Below are positions 23,575 to 35,649 of a DNA stretch of 64,000 nucleotides, in pieces (the stretch's first letter is position 1; each line of letters opens with the position of its first letter). The stretch lies in assembly GCA_026119855.1 (NCBI GenBank), contig JAOWBW010000445.1, forward strand, positions 124,001 through 188,000, read 5' to 3'. This DNA is from Campanula takesimana (taxonomy: Eukaryota; Streptophyta; Magnoliopsida; Asterales; Campanulaceae). The translations under genes were made by a program, and so were the position numbers. A model generated the notes under the pieces. The model worked only from the letters and a program-made list of their open reading frames with translations, searched no databases and was not told where the DNA came from.

Positions 23575-24305
23575 AAAGTCCTATCCTATTTCTCCGCTCA
23601 GACACACCATTCCATTGTGGTGTTCCGGGGTGGCGTTAATTGTGAAACAATTCCACAATCTTTAGATGATTGTCAAATTCTTGGCTTAAATATTCTCCAC
23701 GACGATCAGATCGAAGTGCTTTAATAGTTTTGCCAAGTTGATTTTGTACTTCATTTTGAAATATTCTAAATATCTCAAAAAACTCATTTTTATGTTTCAT
23801 TAAGTAGACATAGCCATATCTACTAAAATCATCAGTAAAAGTTATGAAGTATTGATATCCTCCCCTAGCACTGCTGCTCATTGGTCCACACACATCAGTA
23901 TGTATGAGTCAAAATAAGTCACTAGCCCTTTCACTACTCTTAGTAAAAGGTGTCTTTGTCATCTTTCCATGTAAAAGACTCACAAGTTTCATATGATTCA
24001 AAATCATGTGAATCTAAAAGTCCATCCCCATTGAGTTTTGAGATACGCTTCTCATTTATATGACCAAGAAGGAAATGCCACAAATAAGTATGATTTACAT
24101 CATTAGGTTTGGATTTCTTATTTACATTATAAATATTCTCATTATTTCCACTTTCAACATCAAGAACATAAAGGTCATTAAACGAACATGCAGTACAATA
24201 AAGCATCTCAATTAAATAAATAGAAAACTTCTTATTCTTAATAAGAAAACTATAACCTTCATTATCCAAACAAGAAACTGAAATAATATTTCTACTTAAA
24301 TCCAA
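23575..24305 (-). pseudogene. Copia C integrase N-terminal and core, frameshifted
   Basis: 24305-23940 is the pre-integrase zinc region (WHFLLGHINEKRISKLNGDG; YETCESF). 23893-23636 holds the catalytic core: YFITFTDDFSRYGYVYLMKH and LRSDRRGEYLSQEFDNHL, with the second catalytic Asp. At least two frameshifts lie between these parts, and the region of the catalytic Glu near 23600 is out of frame. Not functional. Confidence 0.85.
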
Positions 24306-25407
24306 AAACGTAATAACAGTTGTTCAAAACAAGAATTAATCCGTTAGGTAAAATGACATCATATGTTCCTACGGCTAATGCAGCAACTCTTGCTCCATTT
24401 CCCACGCGTAGGTCCACTTCGCCATCTTTAAGAAGCCTTCTATTCTTTAGTGCCTGCACATTTAAGAAAATGTGAGATCTACATCTGGTATCTAATACCC
24501 AGGAACTAGAAGTAGAAAGTAGAATATCTATAACATAGATATTTGAAGTAGACGCAGTCCCACTTCCCTTCTTCTTCTTCAACTCTTCCTTGTAAACCTT
24601 GCAATTGCGTTTCCAATGACCAATCTCATTGCAGTTGAAACAGATTGCATCCTTTTGGGAATTAGGTTTAGCCACATTAGCATTGGCAACAATTGCCTTG
24701 CCAATCTTGGGTTTGACAACTTTTGTCTTAATCCCTTTTCCTTTGCCTTTATACCCTTTTCCTTCCTTTGACACTATGAGCACAGGAGCGACTTCTTTAC
24801 CAATTTTCTTTTCCGCTGTCTTAAGCATCCCATGCAACTCAGACAGGGACTTATCCATCCCATGCATATTAAAGTGCATGACGAACTGATTATAGCTTTT
24901 GGGTAATGAATTAAGTATAAAATCAGTGGCCAACTCAACATCAATGGGATGGCCAAGTCTCTCTAGATGCTCAAAATAAGGCTTCATCTTAAGAACATGA
25001 GGGCCCACAGCCTGCCATTCGCTCATCTTGCATGAGACCAAGGCAGCTATAGTGTCGAACCTCTCTTGCCTTGCTTGTTCTTGAAGCATATCTTTCAACG
25101 AAGCAGCAAGGTCAAATGCCTCCAAGTGTTCAAGAGTCTTCTGAAGCTCTGGACACATGGCCGCAAGCATAAGACAACCCACCTTACGAGAATCACTTTT
25201 GTGTTTCTTGTAGGCGTTTCTCTCATCCTTGGGTGCATTTGAAGCAGGTTCATCTTCAGGAACGGGCTCATCAAGAATATAGAGCTTGTCCTCATGCTTT
25301 AGAACAATTCTAAGGCTACAGATCCAATCCGTGTAGTTAGCTCCATTTTCTTAAAGTTTTTCCTTCTCAAGGATAGATCGCAGTGATAAATTTGTACTTT
25401 GAGCCAT
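24306..25407 (-). pseudogene. gag: Copia C gag and protease
   Basis: It starts MAQSTNLSLRSILEKEKL at 25407 and reaches a TAA at 25351-25353; after it the same frame is open to about 24292. The gag core includes LEHLEAFDLAASLKDM and ILNSLPKSYNQFVMHFNMHG. The zinc knuckle CFNCNEIGHWKRNC is intact, with all four ligands (CX2CX4HX4C), unlike that of copia A. The protease follows with WVLDTRCRSHI: the active-site DTG reads DTR, and the second conserved glycine is also Arg, which would disable it. Length and order match the usual copia gag-pro. Confidence 0.9.
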
Positions 25408-26880
25408 TATCTACAATTATGCAAACATATAATTAATTATAAGTACCAACTTAGCTTCAAAGATATTACAAATATTAGTATTTCACAAATACTCACACTA
25501 AATTATATAACCTTCATATACATCAATTGTATAATATAATTTAATTGGGCTAAGATCTGTATTTCATTTAATTTTACGTCCGCTATGGCAAGATGCATAA
25601 AATTAAACTATTTAGGGTAGGTAACTCCTTATCAATCATATCATATATGACTCTTAGATCTTTTATGAGATTATATCAAGACATCATATGTCATGCATGT
25701 TTTAATCTCATCTGTGCCTTAGGCCCAAAACTCTTTTGATAGCCTAATTAAGTCAACCCACATTAAACGCATAGGAATCACTCTTTCACTCATCTTGTTC
25801 ATACATGAATAAAATCAATGTACCTCGCGATGGTTAGAGCGCGCATGAAATTACCCAGGTAATCCCAAGTGTTTTAATCATGGGTTGGCACGGAACTTAA
25901 ATTTTAAAGAAGGTTCACATCATATAGTATGGTAACATGTTTATAGTCACATAATATAAACACATAAAGCATCGGTTAACAATTTAATTAATCCAATTAA
26001 TTAAACTATGATTTTATGTGATTGATTTATGGAGATAAATTCTTTAACACATAATTGAGGGCATGATTGTATGGTCGAAACTAACCTAAAAGGCATCCAC
26101 AATCCCGTACCAAATTTAGAAACTAGAAGAAACAACTATGTAAGGTCGAAACTAAGCCAATAGGCATCCACAATCCCTTACATAATGTAACTCGATTCTA
26201 AATTTTTTTTGTCTAATCAATTTATTACTTTGACCTTGAGATTTGTTTTCAGGAAACACGGTTTCTCAAACCAGCCATCTGACAAACAAATTCAATCCAA
26301 TGTGATTTCAAACATGACATTTAATTTCAGGAAACACGGTTTCAAAAACCAGCCATCTGAAAAACAAATTATGTCCAAAATCATTCTGCTCAGCCGAGTC
26401 CTTTAAGGTGCTCGGCCGAGCACCTTTGTGTTTTAAAACCCGTACCTTCTGATCCCTTCTGCTCGGCCGAGTCTTATGAGGTGCTCGGCCGAGCACGCCG
26501 TCAGAACAGATTTTTCTTTTTCAATTTTAATCCTAAAATTGCTTTCCCGATTCAATTAGGGTTTGGTGTTCATGATGATCAAATCACCATGTTCATCAAA
26601 ACCTTGAATAAACAATTTATTCATGAATCAAAGATCATCAACAAATCAATCCAATTAATTTTTGATAATCATAAGGAATATAATAATTAAATTATTATTG
26701 CAATCTTAGATCTCACATAACGTATTTAAACGGTGCTATTTTATGATCTCCATATATCTCATATACATACATAAAACTCAGATCACATAAACATCATGAA
26801 CTAAATTCAAATAGCATGCCAACACATATAATCCAATTATATCATTAACATGTTATTATTAAAATAACCATGATGAACGG
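25408..26880 (-). other. Copia C untranslated leader
   Basis: About 1.47 kb without a supported gene. It has repeated phrases: GGTCGAAACTAA followed by GGCATCCACAATCCC (near 26075 and 26150), and two GGAAACACGGTTTC blocks (26254 and 26329). Palindromic CTCGGCCGAGC motifs occur at 26393-26494. The same layout is seen in copia A. Confidence 0.6.
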
Positions 26881-26893
26881 GGCTCTGATACCA
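26881..26893 (-). other. Copia C primer-binding site (initiator tRNA-Met)
   Basis: Minus strand TGGTATCAGAGCC, one base from the 5' LTR. Confidence 0.92.
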
Positions 26894-26894
26894 C

Positions 26895-28145
26895 TGTTGG
26901 GTTTTGAGCTAAACATGCACAGCGGAATAAACCCAAAGTCTAGATCCATTCAAGATGATTAAATTAATACGGAGATGAATTTAGAACACTAACCATGATG
27001 GAGCTTTAAATCACGACGCAGGAACACGACCGCAAAACTTGGATCACGAACTTGGAGGAGTTGATGCCAACGCCCTCTATGTTTATCCACACGCGAACGA
27101 ATATCAAGAACTATTCTTGATCCAGATTGCTGGACCCAATAGAAACTATTTCTATTATGAAGGCTATATGAAAACTATGATTCTTGTTCTTGGGAAGAAG
27201 AAGAATATATTTTCTCTCTTGGATGCTCTCTAATTGATCAAAAATCAATTGTCACTGATTAGGTTATTAAGAGAGGTATTTAAACTCATTTAACCTAAAC
27301 CCTTTAGGAGAAATAGGTTAAAACCCGTCATGATACGTAATCAGCAAATCTGCCCCGAACAAGACCTGCTTGGCCGAGTCCTTTGAGGTGCTCGGCCGAG
27401 CGCCTCTAATTTGTACTCATAAATCATGAGCGGACTCTAGCAAGACATCATGACCACTCAATTAATATAACTTGTCAAAGTTAGAGAATCCTTTATAGAA
27501 CATATTACAATCTCTTTGTTTCCCGATGTCTATTGAACATAAGCCATGGTCAATGGTCAACTTACATAGTCCAATGCTTTCTCTATCCCGAATGTATTGA
27601 TAAGACAAATCTTATTTGAGCACGGCCATTCATTTCATCAATACCATTCATCGAGTGGCCAAAGCTTGACATCTCTCTTGACGAGAAGCAAATCCTTTCT
27701 TGGCTTATTACTCTTCCCTACATGATTCCGATTATGCCAATCATATTCTTTATAACTACCCGGTTAGGCGTAACGTTTGAATATGTCAAACATAATGTTC
27801 ATCAAGTAAAAGACTATAATAACCTAAAGTCTAAAGATTCCAGTAATATAACTATATGAGACTTAATTATGACATTGTGACCATGACATAAATCTCATAC
27901 GGGTCAGTCCAGTATTTGTTCTCCAACAAATACCCATAAGTTTAATTGTATCCCATACACCATAATCATCATATGATTATCTATTAAACTTATACTAACA
28001 ATTAATCATAATTATCAGGGACGGGGATTATTATAATAAACATGCAAAGGATATTATAATCAAACATTCAATATCTTTATTAAAACATAATCAATAGATA
28101 ACATTAATCGTTCTCATAACGTGCCTAGAGCATACAACACCAACA
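26895..28145 (-). repeat. Copia C 5' LTR
   Basis: 1251 bp, TGTTGGG at the inner end and CAACACCAACA at the outer end, followed by the duplication ATAAA. It lacks about 170 bp present in the 3' LTR (20533-20690), with a short ATTT shared at the deletion point. Confidence 0.9.
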
Positions 28146-28150
28146 ATAAA

Positions 28151-28327
28151 TTGATGGGTTCAATGTCATTTGCTCATATCAATCTAATCGGGATCGAGAA
28201 AGCATTGGACACTTAAGTTGACTTAGACTGTGGCTTATGTTCAATATGATATCGCGTGACAAAAGGATTGTGATATGTTCTATGAGGATAAACGAACTTC
28301 GTTAAGTTATATTAATTGGGTAATCAT
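28151..28327 (+). repeat. Copia B 3' LTR, right part
   Basis: It resumes the LTR cut at 19979. Its phrase GGATCGAGAAAGCATTGGAC matches the reverse complement of the copia C LTR near 20855. It is ended at 28327 by a gypsy-type LTR. Confidence 0.75.
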
Positions 28328-29217
28328 TGTCGCGACCCCGGACCCCGCGGGCCCGAGACCGCGATCAGGACGTCGACTCTAAAACCAAAACTGTGAAATA
28401 CCTAAGTTCAAAATTTCCATTTGGTACCAAAAGGGTGATGATCCAAAGTTTTACAAAACCAAGTTTGATAAAAATCAATTACAACTATCATAAACTTCCA
28501 CAAGTTTATGCCCAACAAAATACAAATATACAATTCTTAGTGACGTCATTGTTTGGTACAACTATCCCAAAATGGTTACACATTTACATAATGTAAACCA
28601 ACCTATAACAACCTTCCCCAAAAGAATGGATCCACACTCGACGTCCTCTTTCTCGTGATCAGCGATACTAATCCTTAGCACATGGGGGGGGGGGTTAAGG
28701 AAAAACAAAGATAAAAGAAAAGGGGGTGAGATAAATCTCAATAAGTTACTAATGCAACTACATGACATGCTATGATGCAAGAAGCAATAAGCAATAATAA
28801 AATATCACATAGCACATAGCATTTATCACATACAGATAGCAACGGAAAACCCCCGGTACCGGAACCAATAACCATAAAAGTGTCACAAAGGACAAGGACC
28901 ATGACACAAAGTCATGCCCGGTAGCTAGATACATTCACAGAGGAACGCTAACTCATCTCTTCCAAGGCCAATCTGGAAAAGGGTAAAGAAGGGGGCAAAA
29001 CAAATGGTCAACATTATAATGGACTTGCTTTGCCATTATAATCTTTCCCATCGCCCGATGCAACAAATTGCCAGCTGGGCTTCCAAATAAATGCTAAGTA
29101 ATAATAATTTAGCATGAATGAACAATTAAGGTCCAAAGTAGGGAACCAATCCAAATAAATTACCACAAAGGTAAACCAATCCAAACAACACATCAAGGAT
29201 GGACAAACATTCCCAAA
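28328..29217 (-). repeat. Gypsy-type LTR, inverted copy of the one at 1-1216
   Basis: It starts TGTCGCGACC and is the reverse complement of about 245-1216, with substitutions and small indels. It includes the block near 28990-29080 that matches 356-450 in reverse. It runs into the assembly gap, so its right end and any internal region are unknown. No gene. Confidence 0.85.
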
Positions 29218-29317
29218 NNNNNNNNNNNNNNNNNNNNNNNNNNNNNNNNNNNNNNNNNNNNNNNNNNNNNNNNNNNNNNNNNNNNNNNNNNNNNNNNNNN
29301 NNNNNNNNNNNNNNNNN
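29218..29317. other. Assembly gap (100 N)
   Basis: Exactly 100 N, a conventional placeholder for a gap of unknown size. Continuity across it cannot be assumed. Confidence 0.99.
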
Positions 29318-31490
29318 GCTTTGATTTCTGTAGTTTGGTTGGTGAAATTGAGATTGGGTCTTGGGTTTTGTGAGTGGTATGAAGATCTAGGAGAGGAATT
29401 TTGTGACTAATAGGCATCGATTTCCCCATTGGAATATTGCCAGTTTTGTCTAGGTTGCCTAGAGTGCCTCTGCTGTCTAGCATGTCTTGGCTGTCCAGTT
29501 TGCCTTGCTGTTCAGCTTGTCTTGGCTGTTCAGCTTGTTTTGGCTTTCTAGGTTTCTGTTCTTTGTTCCCTTTCTGAGATTGAATATTATCAGTACTAGT
29601 GGAAGTTTGAGAATTAGGAATTTTAGGAGAATCCACTTTTAATTTACTCTCTTTACTCCTCTGTTTGTACACATCTTCCTTTGTTTGAATAGGGTAAGAT
29701 GGTTTCTTGGTAGAGAATGTGTTAAGACTTTGTAGAATCATAGTCTCAACAGCTCTATCACCAGTAGGTGGAGTGTAGGTTTTAAGTGTGGGATTTTCAG
29801 CTCCTATTCCAGATCTATCCCCAAGATGTCTTTGATTAAAGTGATATATGGATAAAGCATTGCTTGATTTATTCCAGGAGTTAATTTTGCTTTTTAAGCA
29901 TTATTTTCCTCCTTTAAGATACTCATTTCCTGTTCATTATCCTTTTGGGACTTAGAACAGTCAGTCTTAGCTGTTGAGCTAAGTATGTCATTTTCAAGTT
30001 TGTGACATTTTTCCTCTAGATCCTTTTTGGTGGTTACAAGGTAGTGTTTAGGTATTTGAGATTTTCAATGGTTTTGATTGCTCAAGGTTTTCAGTGATGA
30101 GGGCAGCAAACCTAGAGTCTTGTTACTTCTTTGAATTAACAGGGTGCAAACTAAATTTTGAAACCATCAATGTTAAGAGAATTAAAGTTATGTACCTCTT
30201 TAAGTTCTTCAGCAGCAGCTAAGGCTTCAAGATCCTCTTCATTATCTGAGTCTTCACATTCATGTGCAACCAAACACAGTAGTGCTTCTTCTTCCTCATT
30301 ATCTGAGTCAGATGAATCAAATTCTTCATCACTAAACCTAGAGGAGTCAGCAAGCATGACATGTTCTTTATTTTTGTCATTTTTAGCCTTTACACAATTG
30401 TAGCAATTGCATCTAGAACTGTGAATGACTTCTTTAGAATAGGTCAATTTTTTTGAGTGTTCTCTTGGTTTCTTGGGTTCTTTGCAGTCTGCAGCATAGT
30501 AATCTGGTTTACCACAGTTGTAACACTCAATGTTCTTTTTAACAACTTTTTGAGTTGAGTTGGATGGTGAAGGATTGTATCTTCTATCAAAAGCTTTCTT
30601 TTGATGTTTCATAGCATTTTTTGACAGCCATGGAGATAAGGCTTGGGATGTCTTCTTGAGAGATAGGTTTAGATTCTTGTTTGGGATTATGTTCAGTTTT
30701 TGTAGGGCATTGATAACAAGGGTGTCAATGTCCTGTTGGGAGAACTGTTTCTGGGTTTCTCTTGAGCTACAAGGGCAAGGGTTTGAGATATGGTGGATGC
30801 TGGTTGAATTTAATCATTCCTTCAAGTTCATAGGCTTCAAGTTTACCAAAGTATTGTTCTATGGTCATACTACTCCATTCAGCTCCTTCTGTAATGGGAA
30901 GGGCTACTTTCTCATATTCTTGAGGAAGATTAGAGTAGATTTTTAAGCAAAGGTCGGATTGTTCAAAAGTTTTGCCATGGTCTGAAATGGCTCATACAAG
31001 GTCTTCAAATCTTGGTCTTGCAGCACTTACTTTCTCTCTAGGATAGAATTTGATGTTGTCTAACCGTCTTAATAAGTTATACAGATTTGAGTTCTAACAC
31101 TGGTGTATTTAGTGAACTTAGTGTTAATTAGTTCCCATGCTCCTTTAGCACTCGGTACTTTAGCTATTTCTTGAGCTAGGGAGCCATTCACACTTTTCTG
31201 CAGAATATTCTTAACTTTTAAGTTAGCAGTCATAAGTTATCTTTGATCATCAGTCCAGTCTTCAGGAGATTTGATTTTGCTACCTCCTCCATTAGCTTCT
31301 GCTTGGGTGGGAGGTTCAACTTCATTTTCTAAAACATACCAGTTCCATATGCTGTTAGCATCTAGATAGGTTTTAATTTTTGAGGAATAAAATCTCACAA
31401 GATCCACAATCATCAATGTGTGGAATGTCCTTTTCATTGTTTCTTCTTGATTGAGGCATAGTGAGTTGAATGGAACTTTCACAAGTTGTT
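29318..31490 (-). pseudogene. gag: Copia-type gag (element H), decayed
   Basis: On the minus strand, from 31482: NQEETMKRTFHTLMIVDLVR, then DANSIWNWYVLENEVEPP and WTDDQR, the start of a copia-type Gag (UBN2/DUF4219-like). It continues through several frameshifts (31230-30620) to a Gag C-terminal part at 30612-30151 with zinc knuckle CYNCGKPDYYAADC (His replaced by Tyr), a second CNCYNC cluster and a strongly acidic stretch (DEEFDSSDSDNEEEE). 29960-29741 adds coiled-coil-like sequence and 29741-29318 a lysine/glutamine-rich tail. The long acidic and coiled-coil extension suggests a Sirevirus-like copia lineage, but that is an inference. Protease and pol would lie beyond the gap. Confidence 0.7.
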
Positions 31491-31508
31491 AGACTCTATA
31501 CGGTGAAT

Positions 31509-31524
31509 CCAAGCTTTGATGCCA
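31509..31524 (-). other. Candidate primer-binding site of element H
   Basis: Minus strand TGGCATCAAAGCTTGG, a variant of the tRNA-Met primer site, two bases from the LTR start TGAAAGGCCC at 31527. Confidence 0.6.
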
Positions 31525-31526
31525 AT

Positions 31527-32912
31527 TGAAAGGCCCTGTTTAACTAATGAACAGATAATTAATTAAAAATTGGACAGCTAACTGTTTGAGGTTAGCTGTT
31601 GAGAAATAAATAGATAAAAGAAATGTGTAGCAGAATATAAATGAATAAATAAATGAAAGGACAAGGTTTATGTGTGTGTTAGTGTAGAGACAAGAGTGTA
31701 CACAGTATTTTAAAGTGGTTCAGAGGCAAAACCCTTCTCTTACATCCACCCCCACTGTTGGAACAGTGAGATCAATTCACTATAATATTCTCTTCAATAA
31801 GAGTTACAAGAATTGATAAGACAAGTTCCTTTGAACCCCCTCTACTTAATTGACACTTCAATTAAGGTTGCTTCTTTCAAAGAGATAAAAAGAAAATAAA
31901 AATAATCACAAGTGTGTTTTATAAAAGAAAAATAGCTTGGCTGTTAGCTGGCTGTAAGTGGGTTGTAACTGGGTGCAAAGAGGCACAATATTTGCAGGGG
32001 TATATGCAAATATTTAAGACTGCAGAGTGAGAGTGCAGTGAGGCTACAAAGGTTTGTAAGGGTGTAAAAAGGTGTAGAGGGTCTGAAAAAGGGTCACTTG
32101 ACAACATGCCAATATACTCCTTTATATAAGGGAGGGGATAGAGCCGTTGGGGACAAGGGTACAATAGTAGCCGTTTGGGGAACAAAGGTACATAGAAGTA
32201 ATGGTTCCCTTTGACTTTGACTTAATGTTTGTTGTCCTCTTTACACAGGTTGTCAAGGATAGAGAAGGTGTATTCACACTTTAACAAGCTTCAATATGAG
32301 TTATTCCAATGACAGGTAATTTTGGAATAATCATTCTTCAAGGATCTGATGATGTGGAGATAGCTGTTGAAGAAAATCAGTCTTAGTTGTTGAGACAGAG
32401 GAGCTTAGCTGTTGGGCTTGTAGGACCTTAGCTATTGAAGCTTATTTGTATTTATCATCTTGATAATTCATTTGAGGTAGAGGGAGTCTGTAATAGGTAG
32501 TTCTTTAGTTTATTAGATGTATAGATGATAGGTAGACCATGTAATGACTTGACTGTTGGCTTGAGTGGAAACAGGGAAGCTTAGCTGTTGGGCTTTGTCT
32601 TGGTTGCATGTGTTCTGGTCTTTTGTATACATCATATAATCAAATGGATTGATTATTTATTTATCAAAACATATTTACTATGATTAATTGTGAGTTAAAC
32701 ATAGTGAGGTACTAATACCTTCTTTTTAGGAACCAATACTTGATGCCAAAGTTCATGCTTCACTTGCTTGTACTCTTGAGCGGAATAGACCTTGTACTAT
32801 CTTGATCAACAGTCAGCCCTTTGAATGGGTCAATTCCCACGTTTTCCTCTTGCTTTAATTCCCACATGTTTATGAATAAAATTCTCTTTTATCCATAAAA
32901 TCTTCTTTCACC
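31527..32912 (-). repeat. Probable 5' LTR of element H
   Basis: It begins TGAAAGGCCC next to the primer site. The far end is uncertain; CTTTCA at about 32907-32912 is the only inverted match to TGAAAG found. A TATA-like CTTATATAAA lies on the minus strand at 32121-32130, in a plausible promoter position. The small reading frame at 31919-32185 has no support as a gene. Confidence 0.5.
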
Positions 32913-33715
32913 TTCCTTGCAATATTCTAGCATCTCAACCATAGCATACCTAAATTTTGGACCAACAATAAACAATAATCTTGCACCAATATTAGATGTT
33001 AGTAATACAATAATTTATGAAGAAAATATTCAAATGTAATCTCTGACTGTCGTCGGGTAACACTGGGACAGTGTTGGCAGCACTTGTGGTAACACCACGT
33101 TATGCACTTACATTGTACAATAATTATATTGCACTAAATCTTGTTTGAAAAATAATGATTGGCGTATCTAAAAAGGGCCTAAAATAAATAAAATAGGGAC
33201 TGATTTTTCGATAGTCGAGGCAGGAGTTGGACTCTTTTTTCTGTAAGACAAAATTGCTCGTACAAATGTGCTTAATGGTATTCGGCAAATATCTCCAAGA
33301 TACAACGGCTAATTGACTTCATAATGCAGCACCACATTCAAAGCCTCAGCGAACTACTCAATATTTGGGACACTTCCTTAACTCTTAACTTAGGGAGGAA
33401 TGATGCTCTGGAAGCCTCGGTGAACTACTTACTATTTGGACTCTTTGTTAACTCTGAATTGAGGGAGGAATGATGCTTTGAATGCTTGTTTGGATGCAAG
33501 TGAATGATTCTGACCAGGATGGAGTCTATTTATAGTTTTTAAAGAAACAGGGGTTCCTTTTACGAACAGACACATTTGCACCCGTACAAATCGGACCACC
33601 CCACTCGAGCCAAGTGGACTGAACCACGAACCCTTGACCGACTTTGTCAAAAGTTTAAGGCTTCACACCTCCCAGTGACCTATGTGAAGTGAAAAGTTCG
33701 CATCTAAAGCTCCCA
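32913..33715 (-). repeat. Probable outer part of copia E 3' LTR and unassigned flank
   Basis: No gene. The right part continues, after the Mutator-like element, at 35213-35638, which ends in a copia LTR end and polypurine tract. The left boundary could not be placed; TGTTGGCAGC near 33074 is one possibility. Confidence 0.4.
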
Positions 33716-35202
33716 GAGTAAACTACCAAATTGACACGCGTGCTACTACAGATTTTCACTTCAACCTTTGTACCACCGAAACAACAAAAGTAACATGCGT
33801 ACTATTGATAAATTAACAAAAATGACCAAAATCGTTAATAAGTGTTAATAGATTTAACGGGCGTTAGTAATTTAACAAATATTATTGCCAAATATTCATA
33901 TTACCCCATAAACACTCAGACTCTTAAAATGACCAATTTACCCTTACAAGTATAAATAATAAACATTAAAATTAAACCCCCCACAATTTACCCCACCCAT
34001 GTCTAACCTAGGTAGGAAACTTGAGAAAGATAAAAAAAAAAAAAAAAAAAAAGAACCTTTTCCCTCTCTCTCTCTCTCTCTCCCTCTCTCCCCTAACACC
34101 TACAGTCGCTTCCTCAAGCGTTTCTCACCCATTTCTCATATCTCAGTTTCTTCAATTTCTTTCATAAATTAAATTCTCTTTCTCTGATTTCTCTAAGCTT
34201 TCTCAATGTTCCACCATCCTCGTAATCAAAATCCCTTTCCCCAATTTTATTTCTCAAGCACAATGTCAACCCAATTTCGATTCCTAAAAAAAATTGAAGC
34301 AAATTATAATTTCCATCCATCTCATCACCATATTCAACACCATGACTCCTTCTCCATCGGCGGCACCGCCACCACTTTATGTGAGAATCTGACCAGGACG
34401 CCGGTGATGACGAGCACCATGCGGTATTGGGATATAAATTCCGGTCATCGGACATGGCCGTCTACCCACCAAATAAGAAATAGAAGCCATCATCGTCATC
34501 GACTTCATCATCAAATATGGCGACCGGCAGAGTTTACGGAGTTCCCTCAAACTTTTTGTTACCATCTCAAAATTCTTTTCGTTGACATCTCTTTGATTTT
34601 GCGTTTTTCCCGACGTCGACGGGGAAGAAAATGAAACTCGGAAAAGGGAAATAAAATCAAGAACATAAAGAGACTGGATTAGGAGAAATACAAGTTGGAA
34701 ACTGGAAAAAAAAAATCTGCAGGTTGGAGGTCGAGGGATGTTGGGGAGTGAGAAATCAAAAGGCTGCAATAGGAAAAGGAAGATGAATGAGATTTTGTGT
34801 TTCAGAGATGGAATATCTGGGCTTAGAGAAAGAGAGGGTATTTGGGTGTATTAATTGATAAAGGTTATTATTGATATTTTGATCATTGGTATTTTTGTAG
34901 CAAACATCATACTCAATAATTTTACAGATGTGTATAATAACATCTTAATTAAAATATTTATTAATTATATTATTAAGGGCAAATAAATCATTTTTGAAGT
35001 CTGTTTGGTTATGGGGTTTTGAATATTTTGGTAATAATATATGTTAAATTACTAACACCCGTTAAATCTATTAACACTCATTAACAAATTGGTCATTTTT
35101 GTTAATTTATCAATAGTACGCATGTTACTTTTGTTATTTCGGTAGTACAAAGGTCAAAGTGAAAATATGGAATAGTACGCGAGTTAATTTGGTAGTTTAC
35201 TC
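33716..35202. mobile_element. Mutator-like element with long inverted repeats, non-autonomous
   Basis: Long terminal inverted repeats of about 240 bp (33716-about 33955 and about 34965-35202) start GAGTAAACTACCAAATT and are flanked by the 10-bp duplication AAAGCTCCCA (33706-33715 and 35203-35212). The long inverted repeats and 9-10-bp duplication are the signature of Mutator-like elements. At 1487 bp it has no transposase, so it is non-autonomous. The interior has an A run, a CT microsatellite (34064-34092) like a plant 5' untranslated region, and open frames on both strands (34206-34634 plus; 34377-34769 minus) with no recognised domain. A captured gene fragment (Pack-MULE) is possible but not shown. 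Confidence 0.9.
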
Positions 35203-35212
35203 AAAGCTCCCA

Positions 35213-35638
35213 ACGCGCCCTTTGCACGAAGTGCATGCAGGTGTTGGCTCAAATGGTGTTGCGCATTCGAATATGAAATCGAATCTTGGTAGCTAGCCAA
35301 AGGTTAGCTCAATGGGCACTTGGTTGGTCTAAGGACGGACAACTTGATGACTACTTGGATGGATCCACTTAAATATCTTAATAACTTTCTGGCTCAAAGT
35401 AATGTGGGATGGAATTTCATATTCGTCAAAACTCTTCAACTAACCTTATTAAGTTACATACTTGAGCTATTAATTTCTCATTCACCTTGAAATGGTTTAG
35501 AGAAAATAAAATCATTTTCGTAATCTACCCATAAGGTAGATTATAATTTTGTAACTTATTTCATTTTTCATTAAATGAAACCTTTTTAAAATTGAGTCAA
35601 AATAAGGTCAAAACTAAATTCTAAACTAATTTCCAACA
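35213..35638 (-). repeat. Copia E 3' LTR, inner part
   Basis: It ends TTTCCAACA at 35638 and is followed by the polypurine tract (minus strand ATGTAGGGGAT, 35639-35649). This makes the LTR the 3' one of a minus-strand copia element. Confidence 0.7.
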
Positions 35639-35649
35639 ATCCCCTACAT

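Larger units (their letters stand above)
19980..28145 (-). mobile_element. Copia C, complete but inactive Ty1/copia element with target duplication
   Basis: 8166 bp on the minus strand, flanked by the 5-bp duplication ATAAA (19975-19979 and 28146-28150). Order in the element: 5' LTR (26895-28145), primer site, leader, gag, protease, integrase, RT, RNase H, polypurine tract, 3' LTR (19980-21415). It lies inside the LTR of copia B. The LTRs differ by several indels (for example about 170 bp missing from the 5' LTR near 27410) and many substitutions, so the insertion is not recent. The gag-pol frame has stops and frameshifts, and the protease active site is mutated. Confidence 0.93.

Noticed and set aside
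34206..34769. Frames inside the Mutator-like element as real protein genes
   Set aside because: Overlapping frames on both strands, low-complexity content and no recognised domain; kept only as a possible captured fragment.
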